Shown: in pieces, positions 13,311 to 25,260 of the stretch
Layout: every line of letters starts with the position of its first letter
How positions within the stretch are numbered: position 1 is the stretch's first letter
DNA from: Aquatica leii
Lineage: Eukaryota; Arthropoda; Insecta; Coleoptera; Lampyridae
NCBI GenBank assembly: GCA_035610365.1
Contig: CM069436.1
Location: 63,627,505-63,691,504, forward strand
DNA: 64,000 nt
Reading direction: 5' to 3'
Made by a program: the position numbers and the translations under genes
The notes under the pieces: generated by a model
Told to the model about the DNA's origin: nothing
The model's database searches: none
Seen by the model: only the letters and a program-made list of their open reading frames with translations

Positions 13311-13865
13311 GTAACGGCTTGCTCATAAGGTCATTTTGGCCAACAAAAAAACATTTATTTTTAATATACACACGTTTTCATATACTTAACTTTAATACAG
13401 GTGCATATGCGTACCCATCTAGGCCAAATTTTAAATTGTTCGACTGAGATCTTATGGCGAATATTTTAAGTACACGCAATAAGTACTTGACATAGTTATA
13501 TAAAGCATTGTGAAAAAATGAGATAGAATGTACTATTTAGAAACTGATAATTGGTAATTGATAGTGACCGGCACATATTTACATTTGAGTTTTTTTTTGA
13601 GATTGCATTTTACTATACCTACGCATAAAACGCATTCAATAATTGTCCTTAAACTGAAAAGCTGATAGTCGTGTGTTTTTTTAGTGTTTGGTTTACGGTT
13701 TTACTTAAGTTCAAAACGACTGTACAAGAAATAATAAATCTTAAAAACAGTAGCCTTCTTGCATTAAAAAAAACTACAATTTAAACAAAGTGGTAGACTT
13801 CTATCAATACTAAAACTAAAGACAAAAGAAAAAGTATAATAGCAAAGGTTTCCACCACCGAAGTC

Positions 13866-14570
13866 TATAGTAAGATGAGAACGTCTTCCTGGTTTAGACG
13901 GTGTCATTGTTCTAACCAAAGTTGCCAAGGTTTTGCCCACTTTTGTAAAGGCTTCAACAAGGCCAGACAGAAATCAAAGAACTTAAGCAAGCAACTGAAA
14001 TCTAACTAAAAACCTTTCAAAAGTTAGGTAATCAAAAAAAAAAGTCTCAAAACTCTAAAAACGCAAAAAAAACGATAAACTTATAAAAGCAAACGACAAT
14101 ATAACAAAAAACCACTACAGTGTTGGGTAATCGACTTGTGAACCAAACCAAATTCAAAACTCCATAGAAGTGACTTTAGAAGAAGTAGTCTCCGTATATA
14201 AAAAAGAAGTATCGTCCATGATCGCTATTAAAGTTATTGGGGTGTTTGATGATTTCTATGCTTTCTCGGATTTTTCTATAATAGAAAATAAAGATTTTGC
14301 AATCACCAAAACGTTTTTAAAATATATATCGTGACATGTAGTAAAATGATGTTCAGTAACCACTGAAATATACCTACTACCAAAGTAAAATGACGGAGTT
14401 TAGAGTCTATATCCTTAGATTGACAAATAGAAAAAGCGCGATGAACAATGACGCATTAACAGAACGTTTTTGTGCAAGATGATGAGACAAAGCATAAAGG
14501 TATTTATCCGTATGGGTGGGTTTGCGATAAACAGAATGACCTAAATGTCCGTCAGGCTAACGTAATAGCA
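13866..14570 (-). pseudogene. Penelope-like element fragment (RT end plus GIY-YIG end)
   Basis: Read on the minus strand, 14570-14430 gives [20 protein letters not shown] followed by [13 protein letters not shown], the well-conserved C-terminal end of Penelope-like reverse transcriptases. After a deletion, 14400-14190 gives TEHHFTTCHDIYFKN and, in another frame, a nucleotide match to the IKHPNNFN segment of the GIY-YIG copy at 18465-18750. The remainder to 13866 matches the 3' untranslated part of that copy and ends in the shared terminal motif AAGATGAGAACGTCTTCC. The element is therefore inverted relative to the copy at 18.3 kb, internally deleted and non-functional. Confidence 0.65.
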
Positions 14571-14609
14571 CTTTAAGAATTACACGTAAAATTATCCAAA
14601 TCTAGTAAA

Positions 14610-15512
14610 AACAGTCAAAGGAAACAGTTGGGTTGAATTCGGTGAAAAATTGTAAGAAAGCGGTAAAGAAAAACAAAAACTATTTTACAAAACATTAAAA
14701 AAGTTTAACAAGAGAAAACAAACTTAAAACACATCAATAATAAACAAGAAATATAATAACTCACGTAGCTCAAATAATGAAGAGATGGAAGCAGTATTTA
14801 GAGTAACTGCTAAGCATAAATAATACAAACGCACATAAAGTTACAACAGAAGACATTATATAGCAAAACGAGTTTGAAAAGAAAATAGAATAGAATAAAA
14901 GGAGAAGTCATAGATTCCACCAAAACTCAAAAATGGCAAAGTCTCGAGACACGACAAATTAACTGCAGAAATGTTGAAATATTTGGGAAACAAAGGTACA
15001 AAAATTTTACTGGATATATGTAATAATATATGAATAGAAGGTAAAATCTCTAAAGACTGGCAAGTAACAGTTATAGTATGAATACATAGAGGTATAACAC
15101 TATTAAGTACAGCAATGAAAACATACAAAAGAATACTGAAAGAAAAATTAAACAAATATATAAAATTTATGTTAAAACAATCTCAAAATTCTTTCGGAAA
15201 AGGAAGAAGTGATCAAGACCACGTGTTTACCACTAATAATTCAAAATACTATGATGAGCCAAACAAAACCATGTTTTGCATTTGTAGATTTAGAAGAAGC
15301 CTTTGATCGTGAAAAAAACACTAAACTAGTTAAATACAACATTTTATTGTTTGAACAGAGACTACGAGGCCTTCAAAGTTTCGACAATATTTTGACGTTT
15401 ATGTTGACTAGTGCGCAAAAACTGTCAAAGACGGTTTACAAAAGCGAAAAATTAAAATTTCTGATAGTCGAGAACAATAAAAAATTTTACATACTCCAAA
15501 TTTTTTAAGTTT
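14610..15512 (+). pseudogene. Non-LTR retrotransposon (LINE) reverse transcriptase fragment
   Basis: Plus-strand frames begin with WVEFGEKL and KLFYKTLKK (14630-14710), the linker between endonuclease and RT in insect LINEs. They continue LTAEMLKYLGNKGTKILLDI (14955-15020) and the RT motifs GITLLSTAMKTYKRILK (15090-15140), QSQNSFGKGRSDQDHVF (15180-15230) and FAFVDLEEAFDRE (15275-15315), where the last holds the first catalytic Asp. The palm YADD motif and the C-terminus are missing, and stops and frameshifts are frequent. The clade is not resolved; it resembles the endonuclease-reverse transcriptase LINEs common in insects. Confidence 0.65.
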
Positions 15513-15514
15513 TT

Positions 15515-16630
15515 TTTTTGTATAAATTTTAAAGTAGACAGACATTTTGCGTATTGTAATGCTTGAATAAACATACATACAATAAAAAAAAATTAATGTT
15601 ATAATTACTATTCATTCTTTATATTTGGTTTTTACTTTAATTAAGATTATGACTTTTTTTAAATTTTATGACATATATCTAATCCTGTCGTTTTTAGCAT
15701 GAATATTAATGTTGAGCAATGATTATTGATAAATATAACTTACTTTTAGTACTGTCAATAAAATTTTATGTTTATTTTAAACAAATTTATATTTTTATTA
15801 ACAATTGTATTCAAACTGCATGTAAATTATACTTAATAGTTTAATGCTTTTTATTGATTTTGATTTAAATCATAGAAGAATGTACTTTTAAATATTTAAA
15901 ATATATCTTAATGATAATCATTTTTTTAAGCATATGTTTTGCAACAAACTAAATGCACAGTCATACGTTGTACATTTTTAACCATGAAGTATACGCAACT
16001 TTGGTAATCAAGGTTCTTAGATAAATTATACAACTGTTACTTCTTTGAAACATTGAAAAACAATAAAAATTGTGAAAATTAAGTCAATAGGAAAATATTA
16101 ATAACATTTTTCCTTGAAAGTTAATGAGCTAATTTACCGACCAATAACCATAAGTATTATGTTTATATTATCTTTAAATAATAAAATGTATTTTTTAACT
16201 AAAAAAATGTTTACCGGATGATGTATACTACATAATGATTAATCGAGAAAATATAGGCTACGAAAAGAGTTCCTGGAGGAATAAGATAAGCCACGAGTGC
16301 AATAAAAATGAGTTGTTTTAATCTTTGCCGGATGCACAGTGGGTAACACTTTTACGGTTAATACTATTGGTAGTGTAATTAATTTATCAAATAAGTGTGA
16401 CAGTTATAGGCTTAAGTTTAAGAAACTCATTGCACTAATAATTGATTTGACTTAAATGCGAACTCTGAAGAAGTAGCAGCCGTAGCACATGGCTCGCGTA
16501 CATATATAGATCGGCTTAAATTCTTCTCGCAAAAAACAACAAACTAAAGGTGAATGTTTCTGCAATATGCAATACCGGTTTAGTTGTAAAACACACACAA
16601 AAAGTTCATGGTCAAGCGAAAGGATAAAAT
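15515..16630. other. AT-rich region without recognisable gene
   Basis: Only low-complexity sequence and short frames are present. The 61-codon minus frame at 16452-16637 lies just inside the candidate intron described at 16642. Confidence 0.35.
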
Positions 16631-16641
16631 TTTCCACTTAC

Positions 16642-16890
16642 CTTAGACATTTTTTTCTTCGTATAATAAAATAACGTAAAACACTAAGGTATTGCAAATT
16701 CAGATCACTAACACTTACTACTGTAATTTAAATTGGTGTCGAGCTGTGTCATAGCGTAGTTTGTATTTGTAGAGAACGGACTCCCCACTTTTCAGTTTTC
16801 ACGTCGTTGTTGGGCTCGTATTTGCAGTAGTAAAAACGATGATAACTATTGTGATAAACGATCGGAAAAAAAGTATGAGTGTTAATAAGT
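16642..16890 (-). other. Candidate host first exon (5' UTR and start codon)
   Basis: On the minus strand, a stretch noticeably less AT-rich than its surroundings (about 16890-16720) leads into GAAGAAAAAAATGTCTAAG, followed directly by GTAAGTGG. This reads as a 5' untranslated region, an initiator codon with an A-rich context, three codons (Met-Ser-Lys) and a consensus 5' splice donor at 16641. No downstream exon was recognised on the minus strand below 16640, so the gene cannot be named. It could be a chance arrangement. Confidence 0.25.
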
Positions 16891-16899
16891 TCGTCGTAT

Positions 16900-18330
16900 G
16901 GAGGTTAAGTCATTGCGTTGACACTATTAAATTTTATTTTAAAAACGTTGTGAACATAAAATAATTATTACTAATACGGTGGCGCCTCAAATAAAATTAG
17001 TGCTTTAAATTTTCCTTTCAATAAATTCCGTTATCACTTTGAAATTGTGTAATCGTAATAATTATTTATTTTGTACTTATTTTAGTTATCATTAAAACGT
17101 AACTTTTGGCAGGTTTACATACAAAAATTACAAATAAGTTAAATTAATTGTATTTGTTTAAATATAGCGTTTGTAATTTATTTCAATTTAGATTCAAAAA
17201 TCTTTATGTAAATCACTAAATATTTGATTTGTTTATTGTCTTTAAAGTGCAGTCAAAACTATAAAAAGTTTTATAGTTTTTTTTATTGTCGCATGAAATG
17301 TATACAAAATAATAATAATAACAATCTGCTTAATACGTAACTATTTCAAGTGATTGAAAATTAAATAGTAAACAAACTAATTATGCATTGAAGCAAACAA
17401 TATCAAAATTTTGCTTGTGTACTTATGTGTTTTATATATTAAAAAAATTTATTAAATTTATTTGTATTTACACAATTACTATAGAATCGACAGCTAACAA
17501 TTTTTTAATTTGAGACAAGGCAGTAAATTATATTTTAAAGATGTTCAAAGAAAAATAACAATAACAAATCTGTTTTTATATATAAATTGTTTTAAATGAT
17601 ATAGAGTATTATTTTTACTTATAGTTAAAAACAAACAACTATAACTAGAAAATTCAGTACGAATCTAAATTTCAACAAAACATATTTGTGCATGTAATTA
17701 TGGCAGAAACTATTTTCGAATGTAGTAGTGACATAACAGTTTAAATCGTTGAATGTGTCTAAGAGGTACCTAAGGTGCCCTAGTATATACATCTTAGAAT
17801 CGGTTTCAAATGTATCAATACAAATTTTGCTTTTTAATTTATTTAATAAAAGTAAACTTTTAAATTTTTATATTTTAAAATTATATTTAATTGAATTGTA
17901 CTTTTTTTCAATGTATCCTACATGCTTTTATTGTAAAACGTAAAACATAAAAGTGTCGTGTATTTTGTGTCGGTATTATGTAGCTTAAAATGATTTGATA
18001 GTTTCAGTAAGTACACCATAAATTAGGATTAGGTTCATTATTTTATTACATGTTTTGACTTGGCTTTGACCTTACTAAACAAAATATTTTATTTTTTATT
18101 AGCAACATTTCGCGTTTGTAACAGTGTGACAGAACACTTTTTTATGATAGTACCATAGTTCTTAACGGATTAAAAAAACATCCACTCTTAGAAATAAAAA
18201 TTGTTGCCAATAAATGCAACTGAGTAGTTTTATTATCAAAATTTAAAATTATAAACAAATACTTTCTAGTAAGCAACAACAACTGTAAAAATGACAATTT
18301 TATTACTTTTTTCACAAGGATTGAAGGTAT
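16900..18330. other. AT-rich region without recognisable gene
   Basis: No recognisable coding or repeat structure was seen here; the 64-codon plus frame at 17749-17943 is AT-driven. Confidence 0.4.
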
Positions 18331-18331
18331 A

Positions 18332-18824
18332 TTAAGATGAGAACGTCTTCCGGGTTTGGACCGTATACCCTACATTCACAAGGTTACAGATCAATTAGGG
18401 AAACTTCTTCGTAAGAATGGTATTAAATACATATTTAACTCGGTAGACAAAATCTCTCAGATTCTTCCTTCTATACTGGTGAAACCGGTCATTCCGTCAT
18501 TACACGCATTTTAGATCACGATCGTTGTATAAGGAAATGGCATATTTCTAAGTCTGCATTTGCTGAACATTATTTTACTACAAGACACAATATAGATTTT
18601 GATAACGTTTCGATAATTGAAAAAGCTTTATTCTTCTTTAATAGGAAAATCCGAGAAAGCGTAGAAATCATCAAACACCCCAATAACTTCAATCGTGAAT
18701 ATGGTTTTGAGCTATCTGCTCCTTGGTTCCCGGTCATTATTCCTTTATAAAAAATACGCATTTTTTTGACCATAACCCATTCAAAATCAAGCTTAACCAG
18801 CAGTAAAAATGCATCTTCTTTATA
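18332..18824 (+). pseudogene. Penelope-like element, GIY-YIG part (left piece)
   Basis: The piece opens with ATTAAGATGAGAACGTCTTC, the inverted counterpart of the sequence ending at 25260. From about 18370 it reads IPYIHKVTDQLGKLLRKNGI, the PLE segment before the endonuclease ('PY..GV.....L' in the family). A frameshift and a small deletion follow, removing the first half of the GIY-YIG core. From about 18465 it reads FYTGETGHSVITRILDHDRC, then AFAEHYFTTRHNIDFDN, IRESVEIIKHPNNFNREYGF, and a stop at 18748-18750. This is the second half of a GIY-YIG nuclease, which in PLEs nicks the target. The 3' untranslated sequence is interrupted at a TA by the mariner at 18825 and resumes at 24666. Confidence 0.7.
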
Positions 18825-19401
18825 CCGGGTGTCTCAGGGTGACTGTCGGGTAGAAGTGTATCAAGAACTATTAAAGCTAGAAATTGAAATTTTGCACATG
18901 CGACTTGCCGCGTTTAATCTATTACATAACAATGTTTGCCAAGTGGCAGCACTTCTGGAAGTGAGCATCAACATGTTTATTTTAAATACTAACCAGTATT
19001 TTTTTCGCATTCTGATGTGTCATAAAATGTTTAGTATGTATGTTTAAAATAATCAACGTATCAATTTTGATTGTTGAGAAAAAAAAATTTTTACTGAAAA
19101 AATTTCAAAATCTTGTTTAGGACATGAAATTGAAAATCGAAAGTGGTAAAAGTTACGGAAATGAGATTTTAGGTTCTGAGTGTCAAAAGATTGAAACACA
19201 ATTGTCTGTAATAGAAAATAAGAAATTGTCCGCATTAACGTATCTATTTGACGTTATTTCCGGACTTTAAAAGTCTCTTTTTTTCAAATAAGAACGTTTA
19301 TTTAATTATCAGTCCATTCGATTCAGAAATAAATTTCCTTTAAATTGATATACCATATTTCTATACCTAATATCAACGATTTGATAATTTATAATTATAT
19401 A

Positions 19402-22400
19402 GGATAACGTATACAGTGATTGGCCTTTTAAGCTTTAGTTGATTAATTTTCCATGTTTGAGAATAAGTAAAGCGTTTATCGATACCAACTCAATCCGACA
19501 GGGTTAAGGCATGGTTAAAGGAGACCATGGACATTAGAAATTTAATTGGAATAACAATAAAACAAAAATAATACGTTAACTTCGTTTCGATGTAAAACTC
19601 ACAGTTATTGGCCATTGTGTTCGAGCTAATTGCCATCATGCTACTAGTGATTGGCATACCTACTTAGGTAAACACAAAAGTAAATGGAAGCTATGATTAA
19701 ACGAAAATAATTTTTAAATTTTATTCAATACAACAATTTTTGAAATATCAAATACAAATTAATTATGCTATTTATTGCGTTTGGTAAGGCACGTTTTGCA
19801 ATAAAAAACATCTTGACATCTCGCCAGAATCATTTTCATAATGCAAGTATGAAAGTTTCTTATGCAGTCATGGCACTTGATGCTTTTTCTTTGCCGATTA
19901 ATATGATTGGCGCATGCAAAACAGAGACAACTTGCTGCAATTTTATTATCGGGATAATGAAAATTTTCAGGGGTGCTTTCAACTTCTTCTGTTTCATCAT
20001 CACTTTTATCGTCGCTAAAAATTCTTCTTAGATAGCTTTCTTTATTGATTGTAATACAAGACAAAATATTTATTTTGCTAGTGTTGGGTTGAGGAGATTG
20101 CTTTGACAAAGTGTTATCTATAGAGTTTATAGTTTCCACTTCTATTTTGTTATTATGAATCGGAATTTTCTTTCCTTTGTTTCCGGTTGGTTTTTGGGCA
20201 ACTATTCTTTTCGTAATCTTTTGTCTTTTAATGGCTGCTGCTTTCTCTGCTTTTTTGTCCTTTTCCATTCTTTTCAAACATCGTAACCTTTTACGATTTT
20301 CTTTTTGTTTTTCTTCCTCTCTCTTGGACTCTAATTTTTCCGTTTTAAGTTTTTTTCATTGTGTGCTTGTTAAAACAAGCTTTCCTTTCGGGAGTCTTGG
20401 TCCAAATCACGTAATCTCGAAGACCGGAATTCAATGTTTCATTCTCATTCTTTCCATCTTCAGCTCATAATAACATCACTGGATCATCTTTGATCTTTTC
20501 TCGTTTATTTTGATCCCTTTCTGTGAGTGTGACGATTTCTGTAAAGTTTGTCATATCTTCATTTTCTAAAGTTTTTATAACTTCGGGCTCGTTTTGTTTA
20601 TCGAAATGCGATTCAATGACATGTTCTACCAAAACGTTTGAGTAATCTATGTTATCAGTTACTCTGAAATCTTTAGGCTCCACAGTTGATATTATGTTAC
20701 CGTCAAAAATAACTTGTAAATTTTGTATATCTAGATGTTCTCCAAATTATCCTTATTATTATTGCTTACAGTTTCAACAAGCAAACTTGGAGTAACTTTT
20801 TCATCAGTTCTCTTAAATTCCTTGTATAATTTGTACAATAAATTCATTATTTGTCTCACTGTAGCTTCTCTTCGCCAACGATATTCTTGAACTTTTCACA
20901 CGAAATAGTAGAAAATTGATCCTGTTTCCGCATCTATTCATTCTGGATTGTTGATTCGTTGGTATTTGTACTATTTCCTATCCTTAGAAATTTTGTGTAA
21001 TCAATGGCGGATGGATCCCATGAGAATAAACCACTCGATCAAAAACCACTTCTTATAGTGCTTATTTTACCGCATTTGTCAATAACCGTTTTTAAAACTG
21101 AAGCAAAATGCTCTTTTGTCAGTATTTGATGAGGATTTTTTTTTAAACTGTAACACGGCTTTTTTCTAGCTTGTTTTCAAAAGTTTAAATGCGGCTACAT
21201 CAGCAGGCTGCATAATCCTCGTTGTATTAGGTTAAAGCGCACTCAAAATAATTTTTAATTTCGTGCAGAGTTTGCTTAATTTTAATCTCTGGTGAGTAGT
21301 ACGGTCATCCACAAAAAGGATAATAAGAAATTTGACACCACTTTCATACATTTTCAATGTATTCGTAAAACAATTCTAGTTTCATCTAACCGTTGTCACT
21401 GTGGCCGACTCCCCAAGAATTAGGTACTGACTGGTAGTTTTTTATAAGGGTATATTACCATTGGCTCAGTTACTTAACCTGTCGCAGGAAACGTAATATT
21501 CATTTTTGCCTGGCCTGAGTCTACCTCATAAACATTCCTTGCACCTCTTGGTGCAACAACTTTAGAATTTTTTGGGCACAAAAAGAAACAAATCTCATTG
21601 CCATTAAAAATTTTAGTTGGATCGTTTAATATGTTCTAATTACTTTTCCTTTAAATATTCTTCTACCCTAGTGAACCATTTCCGAATGTCTGCTTCTAAA
21701 ACGACAGAACTAGCTGCAGCAACTGCTTCCGGTGTTCGACGAGTTAGAGATGGGTGGCGTTTTAGAAAAGCTCTGTACCGTTCTTCGCCTGGAAGATTGT
21801 GATTAAATGGATTTTCACGAGGATTACGGTCTAAAAAATTTTTAACTGATGCTTGAATATCTGATTTTCTAGCGGGAAATCCTTTTTTGTAGCCAGTTAG
21901 TATCCACTTTTCTAATATATTTTCTTCTTCTCTTGTGAATACAGGATTTGGTCTTAAATTAGTTTTATGATTAAATTTAATACTTTTCCTAAACTACAAT
22001 GTTTGTCGCGGCACACCAAAACTTTTAGAAGCTTTTCTTTCAGACATCCCATTTTCGATTGCTCAACGCTAATAAAACATCCTCGGTATATTTCTCTCTC
22101 ATAATTTGCCCCTTCTTGCACCTTCGGCATATGCATGACGAGAACGATAGTCATTGGCCACAAAAATTTTATAGTAATTGGCATATGCCAACCACTGTGT
22201 AAGAACAATATTTTTAGAAAATTATAGTTTTCTATGTTATTTGGATTTTTAAGAACGAAGAAACGCCCCTCCAAATGAAAAAATATAAAATGTTGATTTA
22301 TGTAGTGATTAAATATATATATTTACGTCAAAATCTCAATACAGTGATTGGCATATATAAATACATAACCTTAATGTCAGAAAAATTGATTCCCGCTTTC

Positions 22401-22741
22401 AAATCTCTCTACATTAAGTATCGTTTAACGTCATTAAGCGGAATCTAATACCACAACGTACGTATGTACCTTGTGCGTAAATTGTCCTGTCGTGCCGTGC
22501 GATTGTGACTGATTTTACTATTTCTCCAATAAAAATCGCGAATGGCGTGCACAGTCTACCTATTTTAATTTTCTAAGATTATGAGCTACCACCACCAAGT
22601 TTGTATCAAATCAACTATGAATATTACTTATACAAATTATAAAATCAAATGTCACTACAAGTCAACCAAAGTACTAATAGGTGCAAAAAACTGCTTCTAT
22701 GCCAATCACCCTATTGCGGCCAATAACTGTATACGTTATCC
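19402..22741 (-). mobile_element. pogo/Tigger-type transposon (3340 bp)
   Basis: The left end GGATAACGTATACAGTGATT continuing GGCC is matched in inverted orientation at the right end (GGCCAATAAC continuing TGTATACGTTATCC) with a single mismatch, about 24 bp per arm. TA flanks both ends (19400-19401 and 22742-22743), the expected target duplication for the Tc1/mariner/pogo class. Several further copies of an ATTGGC(C/A) motif lie just inside both ends (about 19415, 19605, 19650; 22153, 22180, 22345, 22700), as for subterminal transposase-binding repeats. The transposase gene runs on the minus strand from about 22136 to 19768. The element is complete in outline but its gene is mutated. Confidence 0.8.
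19768..22136 (-). pseudogene. pogo/Tigger transposase with C-terminal PHD-like zinc finger
   Basis: The likely start is Met at 22136 or 22130 (MPKVQEGANYEREIYRGC), matching the N-terminal psq/CENP-B helix-turn-helix of pogo transposases. Next come GFPARKSDIQ, NPFNHNLPGEERYRAFLKRH and PEAVAAASSVVLEADIRKWF (about 21880-21660). The DDE core follows: KIFNGNEICFFLCPK, where the first catalytic Asp of 'N-x-D-E' reads Asn; NVYEVDSGQAKMNITF; FVDDRTTHQRLKLSKLCTKL; and MQPADVAAFKLLK (about 21620-21180). Several stops and frameshifts interrupt it. An open 169-codon tail (20277-19768) is Lys-rich, then acidic, and ends in a Cys/His cluster (CLCFACANH...CHDC...FHTC...CKTC) typical of the PHD-like finger on many insect Tigger proteins. 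The finger is a known feature of this group; non-function is inferred from the breaks. Confidence 0.75.
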
Positions 22742-22979
22742 TAGATACTTTAAAATTTTTAATTCAATTGTTTCTTATGCTTTCTTATGTTTTTGTTTTT
22801 AATTGAAGTTATCAGTTAGCTATCATTTTGAAAGTTACATTTACGTTTGTTGTTAGTGTTACCTGTTTGAATTTTTATTTTTGCGCTTGATATTTGTTTT
22901 TAATTGGGAAATTTAAAATACACAAATGCTGATATTCTAAATTTGTTTTACATTCATGGCTAGTCTGCTCGTATTACTC

Positions 22980-23830
22980 TTCGGACCTGCCAAAGCTTTA
23001 ACGAAAGATATCCGCATTTGCTTCCAATGACAGATCAAAAATTCAGGAGGATTGAAAAGAATTTTCTAAATTTTGGAAAAGTAAATGCGCCACAAAGTTT
23101 GCCAAAACCAATTGTCTTTAATGTTTTTCCTAAAAGTTTTGTTTGTTTTGCGGAAAGGGATCTTGCATACTTCAGAAGTTGGATAGATAGAATTTTAAAT
23201 AATCATTAAATGCACGATTTTAAATTTTCGACTGGTCAAGAGTTACACCCACAAGATCAAATTCAACGGGTGCAGTATTGCAAAATGATGCTTGTAAAAA
23301 TTGAAAAAGATCCAAATTTTCTTTAGAAAATTATTTGGTCAGATGAATTAAAATTTTCTAAAGCGTTTATTATTATTCGCCATAATTTACACATTTGGTA
23401 GCATGAAAATCCATTTGCAATTAGACCAAACAATTATTAGCAAATATTTAGCTTAGTTTTGCAAGCTTTACCACAAGCCGAGTTAGAAACATGCTGGTAT
23501 TAAGATAGTGCTCCAGCTTATTATACCGCTGCAGTCGGTCATCAATTGGAACAAATGTTCGAAGACCGATGGATTAAACGTCTGAGTCCTTGGTTGTGGC
23601 CAGCAGGATCGTCAGATCTAACGCCATTGGATTTTTATTTGTGGGGCACTATTAAATCAAAAGTGTACGCAACTCTTGTTAATACCAGAGAAGAACTACG
23701 GGGTCGCGTTATCGCAGCATTTCATAACTTAGATCATTTAGAGATCAGTAGAGCAATAATTTAGGGCGTTGAAACACGTCTTATGAAACGTATAAAAGTG
23801 AATGGTACCCATTTTGAAAATTTAATATAA
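22980..23830 (+). pseudogene. DD41D mariner-type transposase relic
   Basis: The N-terminal helix-turn-helix region reads MTDQKFRRIEKNFLNFGKVN (from about 23027). Later frames give FSLEN..., WSDELKFSK (first catalytic Asp, about 23340), ENPFAIRPNN, an altered second Asp region (CWY*DSAPAYYTAAVGHQLE, about 23490) and an open 72-codon block with WPAGSSDLTPLDFYLWGTIK (about 23595-23655). Counting from the second Asp to the Asp of 'PLD' gives 41 intervening residues, the DD41D arrangement shared with the intact transposase at 61063. At least six stops or frameshifts break it. It lies between the long TIRs of the 18825-24665 element, so it is that element's own gene. Confidence 0.7.
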
Positions 23831-24665
23831 ATAATGGGTTTAAATTAGTCAAGAGGCTACATCAAATACAAATTCGTGTAGCGGCCTAGTAATTCCATGA
23901 CCCGAGCAGCTTAGAACATATCGCATACGTTTAACTTAATATTAATTTGTTGTTATACCCTTACACACGCTACAAATTGTAATTATAATTTAGTTATCGT
24001 TTGTTTGAAAATTTTCAAAGCCAGCCATGTTTTGTAAAGTACCTATGTAATTATAAATTTAAATAGAAAAATGTAAATAACTCTGTAATCATTGATTTTA
24101 GGTATAGGAATATGGTATATCAATTTAAAGGAAATTTATTTATGCATCGAGCGGATTAATAATTTAATAGGCATTCTATTTGAAAAAAAAAAACGTTTTA
24201 AAGTTTTTCTTAAATCTGGAAATAACGTCAAACAGATACGTAACTGCAACCAATTTTTTTATTATCTATTACAGACAATTGTGTCTTGATCTTTTGACAT
24301 TGAGAACTTAAAATCCCATTTTCGTAACTATTACCACTTTCGATTTTCAATTTTATTTCCTAAACAAGTTTTTGAAATTTTTCAGAAAAAATTTTTTTTT
24401 CTCAACAATTACAATTGATACGCCGATTATTTTCAGCATACATGCTAAACATTTTATGACACATCAGAATGTGAAAAACATTGTCTGGTTTGCATTTAAC
24501 ATAAAGATGTTAATGGTCACTTCTGGTATTTCCAAAAGTGCTGCCATTTGGAAACTATTTTTATTTAATAGATTAAACACGGCATGTCGCATGTGCAAAA
24601 TTTCAAGTTTTTAGCTTTTACAGTTCTCGATATAGTATTACCGACGGTCACCGTGAGATACCCTG

Positions 24666-25260
24666 TATAGGAAGACTAGTTCTTTGTCACTTCTATGGAG
24701 TTTATATCCGGCTTTACAAATTGATTATCTAACTTTTGAGAGCTTTTTAGTTAGATTTCGGTTGCTTGTTTGAATTCTTCGATTTCTCTCACGCCCTGAT
24801 GTAGCTCTTTACCGTCTTCTACCGTCTGTTATAAATATTAAATCAAAATTCTCATCAACACCTTTTTATAAACATTTTCAAGACATTTTATGAATACACT
24901 GTATTAATAAAAGTAATCGATAACTCACAAATAAAAGCTTTTGCAATTTTTTTTACTTTATTTTTTAGAAATTATGCAATTTGTTATTGTTATTTTAATT
25001 TAATATCCTTTACCATTTTTTGTTAATAAAAACTGGTTTCAGGTAATAATATTTTGTGATTTCTAAAGAGCTTGAAATCTGACCTGGTTTAAAAGTTGAT
25101 TACTTCACTTTGTAGTGGTAGTTTGCTAGATTGTCATTTTCTTCTTGAAGTTCATCAGTTTTTTTACTTTTTTAAAAGTTTAAAATTGGGCGGGGGAAAC
25201 GTTGGCAACTTCGATTGCAACATTGACACGGTCAAACTAGAAAGACGTTCTTGTCTTAAT
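24666..25260 (+). mobile_element. Penelope-like element, 3' part and terminal motif (right piece)
   Basis: This resumes directly after the mariner's TA. GTCACTTCTATGGAGTTT at 24689 and TCTAACTTTTGAGAGC near 24730 match, in inverted orientation, the 14165 and 14010 regions of the other PLE copy. The end (AGAAAGACGTTCTTGTCTTAAT, 25239-25260) is the inverted partner of 18332. Without its insertions the PLE would be about 1.1 kb with inverted ends, close in size to the inverted PLE at 50984-52125. Confidence 0.65.

Larger units (their letters stand above)
18825..24665 (+). mobile_element. DD41D mariner-type transposon with long TIRs, interrupted by pogo
   Basis: The left end reads CCGGGTGTCTCAGGGTGACT and the right end, on the minus strand, reads CAGGGTATCTCACGGTGACC; both are flanked by TA. 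The inverted similarity continues inward for several hundred bases: for example GCACATGCGACTTGCCG near 18895 against the 24580 region, and the AATTGTCTGTAATAGA run near 19200 against 24270-24285. Removing the pogo element (19402-22741) leaves about 2.5 kb. The transposase remnant is at 22980-23830. It sits in the 3' part of a Penelope-like element, as both flanks match the uninterrupted copy at 13.9-14.3 kb. Confidence 0.75.

Noticed and set aside
16452-16637. 61-codon minus frame (MENFILSLDHELF)
   Set aside because: It starts directly after a GTAAGT donor-like site and is better explained as intron sequence; no family match.
19765-20470. Two plus-strand frames of 88 and 97 codons
   Set aside because: They are the antisense of the pogo transposase tail.
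21617-21802. Plus-strand frame of 61 codons
   Set aside because: Antisense of the pogo transposase segment NPFNHNLPGEERYRAFLKRH.
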